NCBI RefSeq assembly: GCF_032118995.1
Contig: NC_092649.1
Coordinates: 20,893,832-20,957,831 of the forward strand
Reading direction: 5' to 3'
DNA: 64,000 nt
From: Asterias amurensis
Taxonomy: Eukaryota; Echinodermata; Asteroidea; Forcipulatida; Asteriidae
Of the stretch, positions 22,677 to 32,584 are shown in pieces; the stretch's first letter is position 1; each line of letters opens with the position of its first letter. Under the pieces are notes generated by a model. It had not been told where the DNA came from and did not search any database. It saw nothing but the letters and a program-made list of their open reading frames with translations. A program made the translations under genes and the position numbers.

Positions 22677-24124
22677 CTACATGTCATCAAGGTCAGGAAA
22701 TCTAAACCCTTCATAGTTGCCTCCTTCATCGGGGAAAGTCGTTCTGGTTATCCCCATTATGCATGCTGGGAGGGGCACTCTGTTGCGTCTTCCAAGGTAA
22801 CCATAACACCACCTGATCACCTGCCGATAAGACACATGTCTGTACTTTCTGTGAAATAAAAAATAATACCGTTCTGTTTTACAATCAACAAACTGTAAAT
22901 CATTTGTCCATTTGTTACGTTGAATTGACCAATGTTCTAGCCAGTATCAGTGTTACCAGGATAAGTGGGATTGACGAAATGGGCTCAAACAAGGAATATT
23001 GGGCTTATCAAGAGAGTCGCCTTTACTTTGGGGGTGGGAAAAGTGTCCTGATACATGTTCATGTATGTCACGTTTCTCATAAAATAGATTATCTGAATAT
23101 AATAACCAGGTTGTGTGCTTCTATTTTGGTTCAAAAATCTTACAGAAAAAAAAGTTGAAATTTAAAAACATTGAAAATTAACTCTTACCGTGGAAGGTCA
23201 CCTTCAACAGCTCTAGCCCCATACTGTTGTCGGTACGCATAGTACGCTGTCTCTAGTGTTCCGGGGTTCAGACATGTAGCCGAATACCAAGGATGGTCTG
23301 TAAAACAACTGAAACCCTCAGTGTCGACTCCAGTATGAACGATTTTCTCCTGTATGGCTGCAATCTCTTTACAGCAAATGCAGTTGTGAACGAACTCCAT
23401 CACCACACATTTACCACAGGAACACCTTCAATTCAAAAAGCAAGACAATTAATAAGTCAGAAATTTTTTAGAGAACTGTGGCATGGAATTTAACTCAACA
23501 TTCATGTACACAACTGAATTTCACTTGGTTGACATTATGACAAATTAGACACTAACAGTTACAGAAAACTACTCACAAACAAAGCTGTCTTTGCGTTGTA
23601 TGATGTATGATTGTGTAGATATAGACGAGCGAGTATAAAGGCCTATGATTTTATGAGCCAAATGACCAGGTATACACACACGGGTACGTGTTTTGCCCTC
23701 ATCAATATCAACAAAAGCCTACATACACAGGCTATGTAAAATCAGTGAACTATACTATGTCAATGATTCAGAAATTAAAATTACCAGTCGGTATTGTTCA
23801 ATCGCTCGTTGTTGGCAGCTTGGTCATTCCCATCTTGTTCTTCATCGGGGTCGGCGTCATCGGCAGCAGCAGCGTCACCTTGCTGTTGGCGTGGTCTTGC
23901 CAGTGTGGCTCGAATCTATATGGTTCAGCCCCACGAACCACCTCCTCATCCTCATCGTCTGGCTCAACGTCATCGCTGTCTCCCGATCCCCCTGAGATAC
24001 TTTCAGATCCTTCACTGAAACCATCAGAATCTACACTGATTTCTTCCCAAAATTCGTCACCGGAGTTTTCAGAGTCTGACATGTTTACTTCGTCGAGGAA
24101 AGAATCGGCGGACAATACACGCAC
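22677..24124 (-). CDS. P2X7 C-terminal (ballast) domain protein, three exons, frameshift in exon 1
   Basis: Exon 1 (23785-24124) starts at ATG 24124 with a Ser/Asp/Glu-rich region and the motif AEPYRFEP, and ends NERLNNTD plus TG before GTAATT. Exon 2 (23189-23425) reads CSCGKC, CICCKEI, CFTDHPWY and TAYYAYRQQYG. Exon 3 (22677-22848) reads KYRHVSYRQVIRWCYGYLG, RNRVPLPAC and a TAG stop. The cysteines, the histidine and the YR(Q)..RW..G.LGR..R..LPxC pattern are those of the intracellular C-terminal domain of P2X7 receptors, which binds zinc and guanine nucleotides; no channel part is present here. Stand-alone copies are abundant in invertebrate genomes. PYRFEP and NNERLNNTDW are in different frames (a TAG precedes the second in its frame), so one base is gained or lost around 23860-23920. 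A sequencing error would restore it; otherwise it is a pseudogene. Confidence 0.75.
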
Positions 24125-24399
24125 ATTACATGTGGGGCTTGCGTAGCGTGCGTGAGTTGTATGGGTACCAGACCTAGTCAGTCTCCTTTATGACGTCACA
24201 GCCATTGCGCAACAACCAATCGTGACCTCTGCATTTACAGAATCGCGACGCGCGGGCTTTTTAAAAAATCCTTGTTTTAATCTTTTTACAATTTCGAGAA
24301 ATTATCTTTGTATACTTATATATTGTGTTTGATACATCAGCAAATAGATTTTGAAAGTGGATTGAATGGAAACTTCTCATTTTCCACGCACTTTATGGC

Positions 24400-24650
24400 C
24401 AATGCTGGTTTTGTAGCGGTGCACCATTTTGGGAAAGTGGTAGAAAACCTGCAATGGTCCAATACTGGTTTTGTGGCACACCATTTGGGAAAACAGGCAG
24501 ATAACCTCTCATTGAGCCAATACTGGTTTTGTAGCTGCACACCATTCTTGTCAAAATGGTGTCATATAGAAAACCTTTTCGGGGCCAATTATGCCAATAC
24601 TGGCTTTGGCAAAACGGTAAAGAAATATGTTCTAATTACTAAACCGACTT
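24400..24650. repeat. Extra array-d units on the core side of the right arm
   Basis: Three or four units of about 75 bases with GCCAATACTGGTTTTGTAGC, CACACCATT and AGAAAACCT, in the orientation of the right-arm array d. They have no close mirror at 17.6 kb. Confidence 0.6.
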
Positions 24651-24724
24651 GATATTTAAAAAGGAATTAGCCCATGCAAGTTATTGAAGCTGGGGTGGAT
24701 TTCACAAAGAGTTAAGACTAGTCT

Positions 24725-25560
24725 TTTCATTTTTTTATGTTTTTTGTTTATCATGGACAACTACACTTTATTGTAATGAACTTTTTTATTGCAAAGTAAT
24801 TTCATTTAAATTTAATATATTTTATATACTTTTTGCATTTTTATTTTATTAATAAAAACTTACGAGTTAAAATGCTGGTTGAATTTTCGTCTGATAATGA
24901 AAGTTTTACTTTCTGTCATCTGTCTACTGGTTTGTTGGCGGCACACCATTTTGGCAAAATGGTAGAAAACCTCTATTGGGCCAACACTGGTTTTGTAGCT
25001 GCACCATAGACAATCTTTTCTGGGCCAATACTTTTTTTTTTAGCGCCACGCCATTTTGACAAAATGGTATAGAAAACCTTTTCTGGGCCAATACTGGTTT
25101 CGAAGTGGCACACCGTTTTGGCAAATAATGGTATAAAACAACTTTTTTGTGCCAATACTGATTTGGTAACGGCCACCATTGGGCCGGCATTGAACCGACA
25201 TTGGTCATAATATGCAATTTTCAAGGCAGGGTGTCAAAGCTGTGGCACAGGATGTCTTAAGATTGTCGAAACAATTAAAAAATGACAAAGTAATGTAATT
25301 TGTTGAGATTTTTTTTGCTATAAAATACCCCAAAATTTGTAGTTATTAATAAATCTTGATTGCAATAATGTAATAATTTGGAATAACTGATTGCCCAATG
25401 TATGTATGTTATCTGGGTATAAAATGGTACTCTTCTAAAAATGTTTGGCAAGTCAGTCAACCCGCTGATGAGTGTAATTTATTCCTCCACGGTGGTGTGA
25501 ACTAGAAAATAACAACAATTAATATCAACAATCTACACAATCATAGGTTTTGAAGTAGGC
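24725..25560. repeat. Right arm: array d and unique spacer (mirror of 16741-17567)
   Basis: The complement follows the left arm almost base for base, including the TAAAAAAAAAG run, GTTTTCTACCATTTTGCC and the ACCACCGTGGAGGAATAAAT segment. Differences are a few substitutions and one small indel (ATTTGTAATTACATT left, CTTTGTCATT right). Confidence 0.88.
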
Positions 25561-25589
25561 CTGCACCAACCGGACGCAAAATTGGGATA

Positions 25590-26740
25590 TCCCAAAATTC
25601 CATCACCGGTTGCAAACGTTGACCGATTGCAAAAAGCCACCACCGATCCCTAAAGTTGACTGATTGCAAAAAGCCACCACCGATCCCTGAAGTTGACCGA
25701 TTGCAAAAATCCACCACCGATCACTAAAGTTGACTGATTGCAAAAAACCACCACCGATCCCTGAGGTTGACCGATTGCAAAAAGCCACCACCGATCACTA
25801 AAGTTGACCGATTGCAAAATTCCATCACCGGTTGCAAAAGTTGACCGATTGCAAAAAGCCACCACCGATCTCTAAAGTTGACCGATTGCAAAAAGCCACC
25901 ACCGATCCCTAAAGTTGACCGATTGCAAAAAGCCACCACCGATCACTAAAGTTGACGATTGCAAAAAGCCACCACCGATCCCTAAAGTTGACTGATTGCA
26001 AAAAGCCGACACCGATCCCTGAAGTTGACCGATTGCAAAAATCCACCACCGATCCCTAAAGTTGACTGATTGCAAAAAGCCACCACCGATCCCTGAGGTT
26101 GACCGATTGCAAAAAGCCACCACCGATCACTAAAGTTGACCGATTGCAAAATTCCATCACCGGTTGCAAAAGTTGACCGATTGCAAAAAGCCACCACCGA
26201 TCCCTGAAGTTGACCGATTGCAAAAATCCACCACCGATCACTAAAGTTGACTGATTGCAAAAAGCCACCACCGATCCCTGAGGTTGACCGATTGCAAAAA
26301 TCCACCACCGATCACTAAAGTTGACCGGTTGCAAAATTCCATCACCGGTTGCAAAAGTTGACCGATTGCAAAAAGCCACCACCGATCTCTAAAGTTGACC
26401 GATTGCAAAAAGCCACCACCGATCCCTAAAGTTGACCGATTGCAAAAAGCCACCACCGATCACTAAAGTTGACCGATTGCAAAAAGCCACCACCGATCAC
26501 TAAAGTTTACCGATTGCAAAAAGCCACCACCGATCACTAAAGTTGACCGATTGCAAAAAGCCATCACCGATCGTGAATATGCATGGCTAAACCATCACCG
26601 ATCATGAATATGCATGACCGATCGCTAAAATGGACCACCGATCGTGTTTTATCACCGCTTGCTAAAATTGATCACCGATCGCATAGGACCACCACCGATG
26701 ACAAATTTGATCACCGGTTGCAAATACCATCACCGATGAT
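25590..26740. repeat. Right array c: 37-bp repeats (mirror of 15860-16700)
   Basis: About 25 units of CCACCACCGATCNCTAAAG plus TTGACCGATTGCAAAAAG, including variant units with CCATCACCGGTTGCAAAAG. It is longer than the left array, so copy number has changed since the arms formed. Confidence 0.92.
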
Positions 26741-26994
26741 TAAATGCCTCTTTGGCGTTCCATAGAAGTAGGCCTACTTTTGTGATGACCGCGCATGTGG
26801 CCGCGGCATCTCAAAGGAAATACTCTGGCGGAGGTTTCACGGCTACCATCCAAAATAGACTTCAGGGATTCTTTCTTTACAAAAAAACACGGTCAGTCAT
26901 ACATTTTCCCGTGTGGTTTATTTCAAATGAAGCGGGTGACACGTTTGTTCAATAAACTGAAACATTCACGGGCGGTCCTTTGAAAAAGCAAATG

Positions 26995-27520
26995 GCCACT
27001 TTTCGGCCACCTTCTACCTAGGTAAAATATGAGTTTTCCGGTATCTGAAAGGAAAAAAGGAAATGGCCACTTTTCGGCCGCCCGAGTAAAACCTGCTTTT
27101 CAGGTGGCGGAAAAGCAGAGAAATAGAAAATTGCATTTTTAAAAAACGTTAAATCTGCTTTTCTACTATTCTGATAGCAGAAAAGCAAATGGCCACTTTT
27201 CGTCCACCAGAGTAAAATCCTCTTTTCATGTGGCAGAAAAGCAGAGAAATAGAAAATTGCATTTTTACAAAACGTTAAATCTGCTTTTCTACTATTCTGG
27301 TAGCAGACATGCAAAAGGCCACTTTTCGTCCGTCAGCATTAGAAGAAAAATTAAAACCTGCTTTTCTGGTAACAGAAAGTAGAAACGTAGAAAATGCAAT
27401 TTCACAAAACGTTCAATTTGCTTTTCTGGTAGCAGAAAAGCAGAAAAGTTCATATAAAACAACCATAAAATCTGCTTTTCTGATACCAGAAAAGCAGATG
27501 GCCACTTTTCGTCCTCCATA
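26995..27520. repeat. Right array b (mirror of 15190-15745)
   Basis: CTGCTTTTCTACTATTCTG and TAGCAGAAAAGCAAATGGCC units in opposite orientation to the left array. Confidence 0.85.
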
Positions 27521-27778
27521 TTCACCGTGTGTGTCAATGCTGTGATCAATGCACCGTGTGTGTAATGCTGATGCAATAATAGCTCTTTGAATGCACCGTG
27601 TACAGTATGCCATGTGGCCACCATGCCGCAGTGCTCGGGACCGGATGTCAGGGTGGGTGGTGAGCGGTATGGCTCTTGAGGCCAGCGTAGTCTGGTTCCT
27701 AGACGACTCTTGTTAACATGGGGGAAATGGGAACCGATCAGAATTGGGAAGGAGGTTTATTTGAGACGATCGTATAGG

Positions 27779-28890
27779 TTTTCATGGTTTATAAACCATG
27801 ATTTGTGTATGCACCTTTTTTATGGTTTGTAAACCATGATTTGTGAGTGCACGTTTTTATGGTTTATAAACCATGATTTGTGAGTGCACACTTTTATGGT
27901 TTGTAAACCATGATTTGTGAGTGCACATTTTTTTATGGTTTGTAAACAATGATTTCTGAGTGCAGGTTTTCATGGTTTATAAACCATGATTTCTGAGTGC
28001 ACATTTTTTATGGTTTGTAAACCATGGTTTGTGAGTGGAGTTTTTTATGGTTTGTAAACCATGATTTGTGAGTGCACGTTTTTATGGTTTGTAAACCATG
28101 ATTTGTGAGTGCACGTTTTTATGGTTTATAAACCATGATTTGTGAGTGGAGTTTTTTTATGGTTTGTAAACCATGATTTGTGAGTGCACGTTTTTATGGT
28201 TTGTAAACCATGATTTCTGAGTGCACGTTTTCATGGTTTATAAACCATGGTTTGTGAGTGGAGTTTTTTTATGGTTTGTAAACCATGATTTGTGAGTGCA
28301 CGTTTTTATGGTTTATAAACCATGATTTCTGTAGTGCACATTTTTTATGGTTTGTAAACCAAGATTTGTGAGTGGGGTTTATTTGTAAACCATGATTTGT
28401 AAGTGCACTTTTTTTTATGGTTTACAAACAACGTTTTTGAGATGTGTAAATTTTCATGGTTTATAAACCATGTTTTTTAAGAAGTCTCGATTTTCATGGT
28501 TTATAAACCATTGTCACAAACCATGATTTTATGGTTCATTTGTTATGGTTTATAAACCATGATTTGTAAACCACGATTTTTATTCTTCAATTTTCATGGT
28601 TTATAAACCATGTTTTTTAGATGTCTCAATTTTCATGGTTTATAAACCATGATTTGTAAACCATGAATTTGATGCTTCAGTTTTTATGGTTTATTAACCA
28701 TGTTTCTTAAGATGCGTAAATTTTCTTGGTTTATGAACCACGATTTGCAAATGTTTTTTTGTCTGTCATGGTTTGTAAACCATAAACTTATACACAACAA
28801 ATACTTTACTGGTATGTAAACCATAACAGGATTTGCCAGCAGTTTCTATGGTTTACATCTAATTGCTGTAAACCATGGTAAAAACAAGCC
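27779..28890. repeat. Right array a (mirror of 13853-15083)
   Basis: CATGGTTTATAAACCATG units with spacers such as ATTTGTGAGTGCACGTTTT, the complement of the left spacer. The last part (28790-28890) mirrors 13853-13950 including TAGATGTAAACCATAGAAAC in complement. Confidence 0.9.
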
Positions 28891-28956
28891 TTAAAAATGC
28901 CAAACAATTAATTGACAGACGGCGCCCCATAGAAAATGCCATTCAGAAAATTACTA

Positions 28957-29123
28957 GGCCTTACCCCAGGGTTGAATCCCTTAACCCTGCCCCTGAGCAG
29001 GGTTGATTATTTCCTGGGAAAACGTCATTTCCCGGGAAATTCCCGGGAGCATTTTTGTAGTGTGAACAGATCAACCAAAAGTTCCCGGGAATTTCCCGGG
29101 AAATAACTATAGTGTGAACAGGC
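28957..29123. repeat. Inner right terminal-like region
   Basis: In complement: GCCTGTTCACACTATAG, paired CCCGGG palindromes, a second TGTTCACACTAC, more CCCGGG, and GGGCAGGGTTAAGGG, in the order of 12686-12840. It is the mirror of the left end, yet 668 bases of other sequence lie between it and the outer right end. Confidence 0.75.
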
Positions 29124-29139
29124 AACAATTTAGATGAAT

Positions 29140-29640
29140 GCCAACACAGAACCTCTGGGTAAAACACGGACACAAAAGTCAATTCAATTACAGTTCTCAA
29201 AAGAAAAAAAAGCTTTCGCAGAGTAGAAAGCTCCCTTTCGCATTTTTTAATAGAAACTTGCTCCCACCAGTGGCCGCTCTTCTTGGTAGACCAGATTGAC
29301 CTTTGACCAATACTTCCAGCAAGTGCCATAAAACCCGTCAATCGCACGACAAATTCCATCCGATTGTTATACCGATGTCTTTAAAACACTGTCACAGAAA
29401 TCGTCTTCTCCTGACATGCCGTCAGCGATGTCTTCCCCGAACTCTCCGCCGTAATCACAGAAATATTGGTATAACCACACGCAAATACACACGTGCGGCC
29501 ATTTTGGGTCGCATGTGGCAAGGATTTTGCAGCCGGCCGTGTGGCATTGTGGGAACGGACCTCCGTCAACAAACATTGGGTACTTCCGCATGGGCTGACC
29601 TGTTTGCCACATTTCCTGGGGTTTGATCTTAAGTGTGAAA
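29140..29640 (-). pseudogene. Possible Harbinger-type transposase N-terminal remnant
   Basis: On minus, about 29285-29250 reads STKKSGHWWEQV, a phrase like the start of the Harbinger transposase core (GHWWE.V before the FR.S...F motif). Upstream sequence (29400-29650) is open with an acidic segment (GEFGEDIADGMSGEDDF). No DDE motif and no in-frame link between the two was found. The position opposite a Myb/SANT exon and next to a TTA-flanked end makes the reading plausible, but the similarity is short. Confidence 0.3.
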
Positions 29641-29791
29641 CGACCGTGCATATTCCTGGGAAAAAGTACTCCCGGGAGTTACCAAATTGGGATAGTGAGA
29701 ACGGTTGCTGGGGTGGCGGTGGGGTTAAAAACTCCCGGGATTTTCACGGGAGTTAATTTCCCGGGAAATGGCTCTGTAGTGTGAAAAGGGC
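29640..29791. repeat. Outer right terminal region
   Basis: In complement it begins GCCCTTTTCACACTACAG, then TTTCCCGGGAAATTAACTCC, CCCGGGAG pairs and GTTCTCACTATCCC. The left end has CTAGTGAGAACG at a comparable distance. Confidence 0.75.
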
Positions 29792-29876
29792 TTAAGTCAG
29801 ATAGTTCCCACATCCAGGGCCGCCGTGATATGCCTCATCAGGTTTGTATGGAGAGCGGGTGTTTTGTACAATGGGA

Positions 29877-29912
29877 AGCCCTCGGGAAGCCCTCGGGAAG
29901 CCCTCGGGTTGC
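29877..29912. repeat. Three tandem GGGAAGCCCTC units
   Basis: Three 12-bp units GAAGCCCTCGGG in a row, about 90 bases outside the composite element. Confidence 0.8.
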
Positions 29913-30109
29913 GAGAACAAATTGTGATAATCGGTGTGATGTTTTGAGCAAAGCAGGGAGGCATATTCCACAGGATCGGGCAAAATAACAAAATCCAGAC
30001 CGCTGATAAATTGACCGTAAGAATGTTTGGAAAAGAATATAAGCAGTTATTATAACTTGAAAAAGTAAAGATTAGTACAGGGTCAGGCAAACAAGCATGA
30101 TATTCCCTA

Positions 30110-30340
30110 AGCAAACAAATAAACAAACAGACAAGCAAACAAGTTAGTAAACACGCAACAATCAAACAAGTAAACAAGTAAACAAGCAAACAAGTAAACA
30201 AGCAAACAAGTAAACAAGCAAACAAGTAAACAAGCAAACAAGTAAACAAGCAAACAAGTAAACAAGCAAACACGAAAACAAGCAACTAAGCAAACAAGAA
30301 AACAAGCAAACAAGCAAACAAACAAACAAACAAGTAAAAA
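30110..30340. repeat. AAACAAGTAAACAAGC microsatellite-like array
   Basis: A 230-base array of AAACAAGY units with occasional variants. The minus-strand open frames (Leu/Val/Cys/Phe repeats) come from it. Confidence 0.9.
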
Positions 30341-30545
30341 ATTATCATGAAGTATATGAGTCTGACACCCCAATGGTTTGAATGGTTTTCTCGATTAGGT
30401 CGGTGGATGTTTTTAGTTACAGAGGATAACCACGAATATCAAAGAAGGGCGCAATGAAACTCCACGACGATGAAAACTACTTTCACCCCAGGGAGATATG
30501 TGGACTTGAGATTGAGTTATTGTAAAGTTAGCCCTGTTGACGTAC

Positions 30546-30764
30546 CTGCAGCCCCAGTAGAATGGTTAAACGCCACGGTGGCGTGTCCTCAACGAAGTAC
30601 GCAAGATCAAGCTTTGGTCTCGCCTTCATTCTCGAGTAATGATCAATGCATGGCTCGACATCTAGCCTAGCCTCTGGATCCTCGTCAAGGTCCGGTGTGA
30701 CAAACTTAACTTCTAACATCTCACGTTGCTTTTCTTCCAAAGATGACGTTTTGGATCCGTTCAT
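30546..30764 (-). CDS. Second SLC23-type first coding exon
   Basis: From ATG 30764 the exon encodes 73 residues: a charged tail (SSLEEKQREMLEVKF), then LDLAYFVEDTPPWRLTILLG and LQ, ending in frame at CAG|GTACGT. The EDTPPW...LLGLQ stretch and the phase-0 donor match the first exon at 10398-10601 and SLC23 proteins in general. The tails differ completely, so this is a paralogous exon and not a recent copy. I find no SLC23 exon 2 between 10.6 and 30.5 kb. It is therefore either an alternative first exon of the gene continuing at 1022-1179, or the stranded start of a tandem gene whose rest was lost. Arg replaces the usual Tyr after PPW. Confidence 0.7.
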
Positions 30765-30849
30765 GGTTGGAGAGAGATTCTGAACGACTGTGCTATGCTT
30801 GACCAGATGGTGCTGTGTTGTGTGTATTCGCGTAAGCCATGGAAGTTAA

Positions 30850-31026
30850 GGCCCCGTCACACAGGCCCCGATAACGAGAACGAAAACGATAACGATAAAA
30901 ATGCACGCCCTCGATTGGTTGAATGAGCGTGGGCGTATTCTGCGTGGAGCAATTCAACCAATCGCGAGCGTGCATTTTTATCGTTATCGTTTTCGTTCTC
31001 GTTATCGGGGCCTGTGTGACCGGGCC
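30850..31026. repeat. Palindromic element upstream of the second SLC23 exon
   Basis: GGCCCCGTCACACAGGCC pairs with the GGCCTGTGTGACCGGGCC end, and the match goes on through CGATAACGAGAACGAAAACG and ATAAAAATGCACGC. It lies 86 bases upstream of the ATG at 30764, where it could affect the promoter. Confidence 0.85.
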
Positions 31027-31099
31027 TTTACGGTCGGTGTTTGACCTCATCATTCACCCTCAGGTTACGAACCGATGATTAGACTCATGTACAGAATAC

Positions 31100-31460
31100 A
31101 TACATCAAACTTCCTGCGTTTAAATCATAAGGGGTTATGTTTAGACTCAACTTCATAGAGACATGCAAATTTCTATAGTTGCAAACAAATATGATTAGGA
31201 AGAGGACATAGCCGATCACACTTTACCTTTTGTACAGTGGTTTTTTGGCACTGTTTTGAAAAGAAAAAGAAGAAATCAGCTGATTTAGTGACACTGACAT
31301 GCTTGCCTGTTCTGTCCTTACTCTATGATCCGACAGCCCTTGGAAATGCTTCTAACCCTAACATATAACCCGCGTGTAAATCATTGGGGGGACGGGATCA
31401 TGCTGTCATGTAGTTTGTCAACACCTTGTAAACTAGTCCCTGTTTCATGTTGAAAATAAC
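31100..31460. other. Intergenic stretch without recognised features
   Basis: AT-rich, no coding or repeat signal that I can support. Confidence 0.35.
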
Positions 31461-31462
31461 AG

Positions 31463-31983
31463 CTTATGGACACTATTGGTAATTGTCACAGACTAGTCTT
31501 CACAGTTGGTGTATCTCAACATAATGAGCATAAAGTAACAAACCTGTGAAAATTTGAGCTCAATCGGTCGTCGAAGTTGCGAGATAATAATGAAAGACAA
31601 AACACACTTGTCAAACGAAGTTGTGTGCTTTCAGATGCTTGATTTCGAGACCTCAAGTTCTAAACTTGAGGTCTCGAAATCAAATTCGATGAAAATTACT
31701 TCTTTCTCGAAAACTACGTCACTTCAGAGGGAGCTGTTTCTCACATTGTTTTATTGAGAAAAAACACCCTTGTCACAGGAAGTTATGTGCTTTCAGATGC
31801 TTGATATCGATACCTCAAATTCTAAATCTGAGGTCTTGATATCAAACCTCTTTCCCCAAAACTGCATTACTTCAGAGGGAGCCGTTTGTCACAATGTTTT
31901 ATACTATCAACCTCTCCCCATTACTCGTAATCAAGAAAGGTTTTATGGTGATAATTATTTTGAATAGTGTCCACTGCCTTTAA
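31463..31983. mobile_element. Family A element, copy with internal duplication
   Basis: Ends TGGACACTATTGGTAATTGTC and TAGTGTCCACTGCCTTTAA are the family A ends. The central hairpin unit (GATTTCGAGACCTCAAGTT / AACTTGAGGTCTCGAAATC) occurs twice, at about 31645 and 31800 (second as GATATCGATACCTC), with the block ACACCCTTGTCACA..GAAGTT duplicated with it. Confidence 0.8.
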
Positions 31984-32372
31984 AGGCAGTGGACACTATT
32001 GGTAATTGTCAAAGACTAGCCTTTACAGTTGATGTATCTCAACATATGCATAAAATAACAAACCTGTGAAAATTTGAGCTCAATCGGTCATCGAACTTGC
32101 GAGATAATAATGAAATAAAAAACACCTTTGTCACACGAAGTTGTGTGCGTTTAGATGGTTGATTTCGAGACCTCAAGCTCTAAACTTGAGGTCTCGGAAT
32201 AAAATTCGTGGAAAATTACTTCTTTCTCCAAAACTATGGCACTTCAGAGAGGAGGGAGCCGTTTCTCACAATGTTTTACACCATCAACCTCTCCCCATTT
32301 TACTCGTCCCCAAGAAAGGTTTTATGCTAATAATTATTTTGAGTAATTACCAATAGTGTCCACTGCCTTTAA
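31980..32372. mobile_element. Family A element abutting the previous copy
   Basis: Begins TTAAAGGCAGTGGACACTAT and ends ATAGTGTCCACTGCCTTTAA. TTAA is present at both ends, and the left TTAA is the right one of the neighbour. The central inverted repeat is ACCTCAAGCTCTAAACTTGAGGT. No coding capacity. Confidence 0.85.
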
Positions 32373-32584
32373 TAGTTACTTCTTATAAAATATAGCGCGC
32401 ATATCCGACATTCACTGAATCTATAAAAGGCGCTTTTAACGATAGTTTTCGTTCATGATAGGATGTGGGAATACGTTTTGAATTAATTTATGAAATGTAT
32501 TCCTTCAACCCAGCACATGGTTTTACTTACAAGGTGAAACCCTTTTCTTTTCGAGTGCACTGGTTTATTTTATACGTAGGTTAG

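Larger units (their letters stand above)
12686..29791. mobile_element. Giant composite inverted-repeat element (about 17.1 kb) with TTA target-site copies
   Basis: The left end is GCCCTTTTCACACTACAG at 12686 and the right end is its exact complement ending at 29791. TTA lies directly outside both (12683-12685 and 29792-29794), as expected of a 3-bp PIF/Harbinger-type duplication. Inside, a left arm (to about 17567) and a right arm (from about 24725) are mirror images with the same order of parts: CCCGGG-rich end, CATGGTTTATAAACCATG array, CTGCTTTTCTG array, GATCGGTGG array, unique spacer, CCAATATTGG array. In the unique spacer (16741-17050 against the complement of 25244-25552) I count about six differences in roughly 310 bases, so the inner arms are very similar; the outer parts differ more. 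The 7.2 kb core (17568-24724) carries the THAP, THAP-associated and P2X7-C-like genes. The left arm holds an extra ~950 bp with a Myb/SANT remnant. A second end-like sequence at 29123 suggests nesting. Alternative: a host palindrome grown by duplication after a smaller Harbinger insertion. Confidence 0.75.

Noticed and set aside
23688..24146. 152-codon plus-strand open frame
   Set aside because: It is the antisense shadow of exon 1 of the P2X7-C-like gene; Ser/Pro-rich composition is the complement of the acidic region.
30107..30373. Minus-strand open frames rich in LVCLFTCLLVYLFACL
   Set aside because: Translation of the AAACAAGY microsatellite; hydrophobicity is a by-product of the repeat.
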